Source of the DNA: Glandiceps talaboti
Taxonomy: Eukaryota; Hemichordata; Enteropneusta; Spengelidae
Direction: 5' to 3'
Assembly: GCF_964340395.1 (NCBI RefSeq)
Contig: NC_135559.1
Location: forward strand, 2,401,501 to 2,465,500
Length of the DNA stretch: 64,000 nt
Shown here in pieces: positions 57,701 through 64,000 of this stretch. Every line of letters begins with the position of its first letter. Within the stretch, counting starts at the first letter, position 1. The notes beneath the pieces are model-generated. The model was not told where the DNA came from, ran no database searches, and was given only the letters and a program-made list of their open reading frames with translations. The translations under genes were made by a program, and so were the position numbers.

Positions 57701-60700
57701 ATCATTTTAGTATTAAGATGTTGAATAAAACATGCACATTTTTCAAAAAGTGAAAATGCACAGTAAATCTGGATGGTATCACTGGCTTTGAATTTCACAG
57801 AAGGAGTAATGGTAGTTTGGCAAAGTTGAACTTCCAGAATGATGTGTTGAGTAGTTGATAATTAAGAAAGTTCTGTGGTCCACTGATACACATGTCTGGG
57901 TGAAGTATTTTTGTTTGTTTGTTTGTTGACAAATATAATGTTGCATCATGATCACCTTACCCATCTCAAATTTGGCTCGATGTCAAAGTTCACTTACGAG
58001 GAAAAATCTTTTGTAAATCATGTAAATTGCTCCTCAGAATTATAAATTTGTTTGAACGTCCCCAGTTACTGGCTTGGTTTTTGGGGACCCCAAGGTACAT
58101 ATGTATGATTCGGATATCTACCCTTGAGTTAAAGTAACAGCCTCTTTGACTAGTGGTAGGTAAGAGTACCAAAATGTCATGAAGTACAATGATTAGAATT
58201 TATTCTTTTCATTTTATCAAGAGGGTGTTCACAATTTCTGAGATTCTGTATTCCTATTTCTTTGTTCAAGGAGAATACTAAAAATAAATTCATGAAGGCT
58301 TGGACCAAATAATCCTATAAAAATGTCATCAGACTTGAGATTCATCCAGATTTACAAAATGTACAATAAAGCGAGCTACCAGTAATTTGTCAATATTTTC
58401 TCTAGGAAAGACTTTTTTCATTTCTAAATTCACTATGCTTACAAAGTTAGTTAGAGCAAAGTTTCATTTCATTCTAAGGACAGCCAAATTTGCATAAAGT
58501 GAGCATGCATAAATTTTGCAATGTCATGATATATGCAAATGACATAATGTATGCAAATGTGATTATGTAGATTATGCAGTATGCAAATTAGTAAATTATC
58601 CAATGATAAAGCAAGACAGGTGAGTACATGCACAAATTAATGTATACAAACAATATGTAAAACAAGAAGTGTGAAGAATTATACAACCATTTCATTTACA
58701 TGCGTCAATCAAACATAGTCATTATTTTAATATTTGTCAAAATTTGTTATTTTACACACAGACTAGTCTAGTTTCTAAGATACGCCGTGATGGGGCGCCC
58801 TCACACATCGGTCAACCCCTCCCACGAGGAGGCCAGTGAGGTTGGAACGACATGACATATCTGTAATCTTACAGTCTATGACAAAATTTGTACAATAACT
58901 AGTTTGTCTTTGTTTTAGTCCATCTTTTCAAATATATTTTGTTGTAAAATTCAAAATTCCATCTTTCTATGCGATGGTACAAGTCTTTATTCAGTCCTGG
59001 TCCATTTATGTGTAAATTAAAATAATAAACATGTTCACACTTTTCATGAAATGGTTGCATATTAAAACAATTTATCCATTATTTAAAAGTGAATATATAT
59101 GTGTGCACTCAAACAATGTATATGCTCATTTTTTAAGTTATTTGTTGAAACAGTTGTATACCAGAATTTATATCAAATAAAGTTACACATTTTGAAATTA
59201 TTCAAATACCTTAATAAGTATGTATAATGTTCAAATGATATTGATTCTGGCCAACATACAACTGATTCAAGCAGTCATGAAAGTACGGGAATTACCTGGT
59301 CTCTTGAAAACTCGCAACAAAATGGCTGCACAAAATGGTTTCCATGGTAACAAAAACTGTCATGTGACACCGCATGTTAGTGGGCATATAGCATGAACTT
59401 GTTCATAACATTGATGGCGCTATGAAACTTGTATACATACACAAATGAAGTGGTGGTGGGCAGGAGGGAGGCCTTTTTGGACATCATGGCCGGCCCAGAT
59501 TTGAAGCAGAGTGAAAATGTCAACGCTAGATAATCTAATCTTTTGCTGACAACAGAATCCCATGCTTTTCCAAGTACATTTGTACACTATCTGATTACAA
59601 AAAGGTTTGCTTCATCAATTTTCAGTAACTTTTGGGTTAAGGAATACACAATGGGATAGTGACTGTCCGATGTGTATTCATGAACACTGGTTTCTTAAAC
59701 CATATTGCTTGATCAGGCTAGTTTTGTGTAAATGTACATGATTGGTTGAATGGTTACACCCCTGCTCATCTGTGATTGGTTGGGTAAACATATAGCGATG
59801 ACTGATTGGGTAACAAACATTCAAGAATGGTTTGTTTTAAACTGACGTATTCAAAATATAAACGTTGTGATTGGATAAATGACAACAGGAAGGCAACAAA
59901 TCTGTCAACATGATGTATATGCACACAAGCAAAGCAAATAATAACCTTTATTACAAATCTCTCACAATGATACTCATTGGCTGAAAGACAGTGGAAAACA
60001 GTATAGTGACTTTGATTGGTTGATTGACGCATACATGCCTGTGAGTGGACAAGAATCATTGCAGATCTGTAACAGTGTCAATTAGTTGACTGACACTTAC
60101 AATACTGTAAATTTGTGTAGCATAGCAACCAGCATAGACACATTATGAATTGAGCACATAGCAACCAGTACTGACACAAAACAAAGCATGTAAACCAATA
60201 ATGCAAGGCTAATCTTCTTGTATATTTCTTGAGGGAGTTATGGTTAAAATCTGTTCTCCACACTTTACTCTTTATCACCAGATCTCACAGGCCTAGTGTG
60301 TAACAACAAGGTACCTTATGGCTTCAACATTGATAGATCACCACCATGTGCTTGGTAAAGTTGTATGTTATAGGAGAACTATCTGTCTGTTTCCATGTGT
60401 GGGAAAATTTGTCATATGTAATCATGTGATATTCAAAAATATACAATGAAAACACATACAAATTTATCATGTAGTACTCAAGTAGATTATCCAATGAAAT
60501 TGTGTGATGTTTTGTATTTGTTCACAAAACCTTACCTGGGCAGCTGAACTTCTTGACGGAAAACAGAAATAGAGTAAACACTTGTAGACAAAGTCTGGCA
60601 ACACACAGATTCCAATAATGATGATCATTCCTAACCAGAATGTAGGACTTTCCAACATCTTGAAGAAGACCCAGTACATGTCAAAGGTGTCCATGAAGTC

Positions 60701-63005
60701 ATACCTGTGAGTCAAGAAATGAGCATGCTCAATGACCTCTAGAAATGTCATGCACACTGGCATTTTGTAGAAGATTAAAAATACTATAAGAGAAGCCATT
60801 GACATGTGAGTGTAAGAGTGGTATACTAGGGGTATATGCACAAGTCCTTGCAATGTTCTAAATATATGCCCAAATATCAACATGCATGACACAATAACTG
60901 TATCTATATTGTTATATGTCTATATATGGACATCAATGACTTCATCTTTCTACACTGTGTATCTGTTTTGCTACATGTAAAACTTAAACATCATGACTGT
61001 ATCCATTTTCAATTTTGCTACATGTCCAAATATGGACATCATTGCTGTATCCATTTTGCTATGTCCAAATAAGGATATTATTGATATCATTGTTGTATCC
61101 ATTTTGTTACATATCCAAATATGGATATTATGACATCATTGCTGTGTACATTTTGTTATGTTCAAATATGGATATTATGACATCAATGCTGTGTACATTT
61201 TGTTATGTCCAAATATGGATATTATGACATCATTGCTGTGTACATTTTGTTATGTCCAAATATGGATATTATGGCATCATTGCTGTGTACATTTTGTTAT
61301 GTCCAAATATGGATATTATGACATCATTGCTGTGTACATTTTGTTATGGCCAAATATGGATATTATGACATCATTGCTGTGTACATTTTGTTATGTCCAA
61401 ATATGGATATTATGACATCATTGCTGCGTACATTTTATGTCCAAATATGGATATTATGGCATCATTGCAGTGTACATTTTGCTATGTCCAAATATGGATA
61501 TCAATAATGTCACCACTAGATCATATATTAACAAACACCTCACAATGGAACTGTATATGTTTCATAACATATCAGCCCCCAGACAGAGTCTGTTCTTGCT
61601 ATCGATCAGAAAACGTATGAATGGCCGATGTCAGATTAGGGTTAAAATTTGGGTGTGATAAGATACTATTTATCCAAGAATTTGGGTTTACCAACTGGTA
61701 GACACTCACCAAAGTGGACCACTGTAGAGCATCAACAGAGTAAAGTAACCAACAATGGTAAGAGCCATTGAGAAGATCCATATACCATCCCAATGTCTTG
61801 TCTCATAACATAACTAAGAAATACAAGACAAAGAATATCTTTTATAGTATTCACTTACATTGCTACATATTTGTTACTATGGTAAACATTGGATACATAT
61901 TTTGTTACATTACTATATAGTTTGTGACATTGTTATATATATTTATTACAGTTTGATACATTGCTATATACACGATGTTATTTTGATAAAACATTGTTTA
62001 CACATTGTTATACATTTCTATTACAGTTTCTTACATTGCCACAATCCCTATATGTGATGAAATAGATAACACTTCCGAAAATGTTATTACTTTGATAAAC
62101 ATTCGATACAGATTTTATAACATTGCTATGTTTGTTACATTGTTATACATTATTTGCTATATGTTGTTACATTCCTATATGGTTTGTTACATTGTTATAT
62201 ACTATTTGAAACATGTTGTTACATTGATATATGGTTTGCTACATTGTTATATTTCTTTGATACATTTTCATACATTGCTACATTGCCATACTTTTCAGTG
62301 CACCGTGATGTATCCATGCACATGGCATTACTACATATTGGCTATACAATACTTAATCCAGATAAGACTTCCCTGCTATGCAATACATAATCCAGATAAG
62401 ATTTACCTTGAAGTTGACCAATATCACACATATAGTCATACATATTGTGCCAAATGTCCAAATACCATATTGCTGGTGACAAAAATAAAATATTAATCAT
62501 AATTAATAATAGTTACATTCCGAACCAAGATATGGACTGCAAAGTCTTTTTTGTAATGCAAAGCAGAAAGGAAATAATAAATTCCTCAGAAACATTTGAT
62601 CCACTTTATAGATATAAACCATATCATGAAACCTCATAAAGTGTAGTACACTGTGCATGCACTCCAAATGTTAGATCACATTACTCGGACACATATTCTT
62701 TTCATAGTTAAGGTAAAAAATCACTGGTAAGACTCCTCTGCAACATGATAGTGCCCTAGGGAAAATAGAATGCGACTAGTGCATGCTGTATGCAAATTGA
62801 AGGCACTATGGGTCACTTGTCCATACCATGTGACATGATCTAAGCCAATCACTGTAGGCTGTATGAAAAGCTATGTGTGAAATAACATAGTTGGTGTAGG
62901 GGCTATGGTTTTAATAACAACTAACCTGCATGTATGGTAATAGTGAGACATCATCCCCAAATAGCAATTTAACACCGTAGAAGAGACACAATGCATGATA
63001 TAAAC
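41643..63005 (-). CDS. P4-type ATPase (phospholipid flippase), 3' end with alternative C-terminal exons (5' part outside window)
   Basis: Constitutive exons in coding order: 63005-62926, 62472-62407, 61813-61710, 60704-60536. All are GT-AG and in phase. They encode LYHALCLFYGVKLLFGDD..., then QYGIWTFGTICMTICVIL..., then YETRHWDGIWIFS..., then the last helices with MYWVFFKMLESPTFWLG and ICVLPDFVYK. This order (WTFGT, ET.xW, YWVF..ML.SP.FWL, LPD..YK) is the last four membrane helices of P4-ATPases, which flip phospholipids to the cytosolic leaflet. The helix 9-10 region looks closest to the ATP11 group from memory; I would not name a subfamily firmly. After 60536 (phase 0) three acceptors are usable: 56048, 50937 and 41843, giving three different cytosolic tails. 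Catalytic domains (DKTGT and so on) lie to the right of the window. Confidence 0.85.
43150..43950. repeat. 48-bp minisatellite, about 15 copies, in flippase tail intron
   Basis: The unit is GACTACAGATCTGCCATCTA then TGAATACATACAGGGCTGTGTTTACACA. 48 is a multiple of three, so frames stay open on both strands (CKHSPVCIHRWQIC on the minus strand). Variants include GGTTACATA for GAATACATA and shortened units near 43800. Confidence 0.95.
44041..44109. repeat. (TTGA)n microsatellite
   Basis: About 16 units of ATTG. Confidence 0.95.
44318..44350. repeat. Short palindrome CCACAGACCCTCCA / TGGAGGGTCTATG
   Basis: 13-base arms with one mismatch and a 6-base loop. It is of the same type as 3631 and 35981. 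Confidence 0.85.
45426..45803. mobile_element. Dispersed non-autonomous element, copy B
   Basis: It starts at GCCTAATAAAAAAAAGTTGC then GTGGTTCCG and ends CCGGAACCAAACAATTATTT. It is about 80 percent alike to copy A at 28001 by eye. An open frame inside it (45526-45741) is not conserved in copy A. Confidence 0.8.
50076..50441. mobile_element. Harbinger-type MITE, 366 bp, TTA target duplication
   Basis: Ends GGCCAAAAAATATATATATA then TCTGGTTCTGGTC and the inverse GACCAGAACCAGATATATAT then ATTTTTTTGGCC. TTA flanks both ends (50073-50075, 50442-50444). A T-rich interior has no coding capacity. Confidence 0.85.
50847..50937 (-). CDS. Candidate alternative tail exon of the P4-ATPase
   Basis: The segment is bounded by an AG acceptor (ATAGTACCAG) and a consensus donor (CCAG then GTGAGA). 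Of the three frames only phase 0 is open; the other two hit stops. Phase 0 is what the upstream exon at 60536 supplies. It encodes 30 residues with an internal duplication, VDTELVPVQH then DTELMPVHE. It leaves in phase 1. Spliced to the exon at 41843 it would read four more residues (DPTA) and stop. So it would give a third short tail. Evidence is splice sites and frame only. Confidence 0.45.
51207..51375. repeat. Tandem repeat of about 66 bp, 2.5 copies
   Basis: GGCCATATTGGATTTCTCCC then ATAAGTCAAAGCAATGTCAAAGTTGAGAGG, with TTTTAGCAC linking the copies. Confidence 0.9.
51625..51711. repeat. (ATT)n facing (AAT)n
   Basis: About 7 ATT units, then GAA, then about 20 AAT units. The two halves are complementary, so a hairpin can form. 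Confidence 0.95.
53421..53653. mobile_element. Harbinger-type MITE, degraded second copy
   Basis: AGCCAAAAAAAAAAATAATT then GTTTCTGGTCAGGACGGTTT matches the left part of the element at 50076, and the end CATGCTGACTAGAACTTTTT matches its right part. TTA precedes it. The right end is decayed. Confidence 0.7.
55677..56048 (-). CDS. Alternative C-terminal exon of the P4-ATPase (Cys-cluster, Ser-rich tail)
   Basis: After a good acceptor (TTCTATTTTGCAG) the exon is open in phase 0 for 123 codons to TAG at 55679-55677. It starts REITGDVPSGKVKKC and has a cysteine cluster, CDPNCLCSIC, followed by a Ser/Thr/Gly-rich acidic tail. No donor precedes the stop, so it is terminal. The Cys cluster next to the last membrane helix could be palmitoylated (inference). 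It competes with the exon at 41843 for the same upstream exon. Confidence 0.7.
   Translation of the reverse strand, partial: REITGDVPSGKVKKCDPNCLCSICVSPNRRNKQGLEKGLRIPHQEEIVLQSYHSSTDSSGGLGGVPLSETKLTSAVNGSCHSLEKQGFDYADGSMSSLEKPTETKPSGNNPDVKCKKLEAVQV
60536..60704 (-). CDS. Last membrane exon of the P4-ATPase
   Basis: AG acceptor (GACTCACAG) and donor CCCAG-GTAAGG bound 169 bases. One base completes Trp with the previous exon, then 56 codons follow. The content is MYWVFFKMLESPTFWLG, a hydrophobic helix, and VLPDFVYKCLLYFCFPSR. The exon ends in phase 0 at SSAAQ, the branch point for the alternative tails. Confidence 0.85.
61018..61504. repeat. 47-bp minisatellite, about 10 copies, in flippase intron
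   Basis: The unit is TGCTGTGTACATTTTGTTAT then GTCCAAATATGGATATTATGACATCAT. The first units, at the left, are more diverged. The unit is not a multiple of three, so the frame rotates through YGYYDI-like phrases. Confidence 0.95.
61855..62290. repeat. Low-complexity ACATTG(T/C)TATAT region
   Basis: Irregular repeats of TTGTTACATTGTTATAT with many changes. The open frames here reflect the repeat. Confidence 0.7.
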
Positions 63006-64000
63006 CTGCAATATGGACATTTTAAAAATCAGTCTTTAAGACAGAAAATAACGACCATGTACGTTCTCTATCGGTACTAAATTTGTAACTCATATACAGG
63101 AATTGTAAATTAGTACATAAGAAATATGGATAGTGTACATGCTATGCCCTACAACTTCAAAATCTCATATAGTTTGTTCACTATGTTCAATTAACTTATA
63201 TATGGATACAAATAGTTACTGTTAATTTCATATAATAGTCAAAGAGTATTTACAATACAAAAACACAAAGGCAGTCAGATTTGCACCTTCATAATAATCA
63301 CCATACACAAAATTACTAGATTGCTCAACTTGGTTAACATGTGCAATAATCCAACTGATAAATCAAATATCAAAATAAGCATGGTTAGACATCATGTATA
63401 CATACAAACAGTGACATGAGGAAATACAGTTGAAAGACAAATATGACATTATGTGTAATGCACTGCCCATGTAATAGCACCCTCTAGTGACAGCCTGAAG
63501 TACTCTAATTGTAAGAATCGCTTATATTCTAGTCTATGCAAGAAATGAACAGTGGTTGAGTTAAATATAGTTGGTTGTTGGCCTTCATTAATCTCCAACA
63601 GCGTTACACATCTATATAATAGTGAGCCCTATTCATTTGGATTGTACATCTCATAGAGGGCGCTGTTTATCTTAGAAGGAGTAGATTTAGGGTGCTATTC
63701 ATATCAAGACCAATGCATTGGTTGGAGGGCTCAGGTCCTATTTATCTTTTTGAGTGAGGCAGCAGAGTGAAAATATACTGTTGGAACTTTACGAAACTTT
63801 AGGCATAAACCAGGATTACACTTGATTTTGTAATAAAAGACTCCAAGGAGATTAATGTATAGAATAAAGTAAAATCTTGCAAGATGCAAGACTGTTGAAA
63901 GTATGTCAATGACACAGATAAAATTGTAGCCAATTAATATTTACATGTCAGCCATGTTAATAACTATTTGATGAACTGACTATATTTAGCAAGAACTCAT
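63006..64000. other. Intron of the flippase gene running to the window edge
   Basis: The next upstream exon must end in phase 1 (one base needed before GT-TTA at 63005). I found no exon of that kind before the window edge, so it should be beyond 64000. Confidence 0.5.

Larger units (their letters stand above)
41844..60535. other. Introns between the flippase membrane exons and its alternative tail exons
   Basis: Apart from tail exons at 50847-50937 and 55677-56048 and the repeats listed, I see no other exon. Stretches such as 46000-47300, 47720-49000, 51800-53400 and 57000-59700 are AT-rich with only short open frames. A 108-codon + strand frame at 47335-47661 is discussed as a finding. Confidence 0.5.

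Noticed and set aside
61158-61658. Repeat protein frames (YGYYDIIAVYILL)
   Set aside because: They arise from the 47-bp minisatellite, which changes frame every unit.

Overview
This is a eukaryotic, metazoan window: spliced genes with GT-AG introns, very long AT-rich introns and intergenic spaces, many micro- and minisatellites, a tRNA-derived SINE, degraded LINE fragments and many small inverted-repeat (MITE-like) elements. The domain content (F-type-lectin-like domain joined to a GPS motif, tandem clavaminate-synthase-like dioxygenases, a P4-ATPase flippase) fits a marine invertebrate such as a hemichordate, cephalochordate or lophotrochozoan. The phylum cannot be fixed from the sequence alone.

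Layout. Positions 1-17005 hold a tandem array of three TauD/clavaminate-synthase-like Fe(II)/2-oxoglutarate dioxygenase genes on the + strand: the last exon of copy 1 (1-225), a complete four-exon copy 2 (4690-10656) and a complete four-exon copy 3 (12871-16881). Introns, flanks and even a SINE are shared between copies, so these are recent segmental duplications later modified by insertions. Positions 19356-32430 hold one minus-strand gene rebuilt here from eleven phase-compatible exons: signal peptide, F5/8C (F-type lectin-like) domain, an extracellular region like a GAIN domain, and a GPS motif. The reading frame stops directly after the GPS cleavage-site threonine, so no membrane domain is encoded. 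Positions 41643-63005 hold the 3' end of a minus-strand P4-ATPase gene: four exons for the last membrane helices, followed by three alternative phase-compatible C-terminal exons spread over 19 kb.

Between the genes (226-4689, 10657-12870, 16882-19355, 32431-41642) and inside introns I see no further convincing gene. These stretches hold repeats: Harbinger-type elements with TWA target duplications, TA-flanked fold-back elements, Helitron-like or TIR elements ending in GCGGGGACTA, a family of short near-perfect palindromes, 44-48 bp minisatellites and long simple repeats.

The three loci have no evident common pathway. The dioxygenases probably act on an unknown small molecule, possibly in mitochondria. 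The lectin/GPS protein should be secreted. The flippase acts in membranes. The most unusual observations are the gene that encodes only the N-terminal fragment of a GPS protein, and the three alternative tails of the flippase, which differ in sorting-type motifs.
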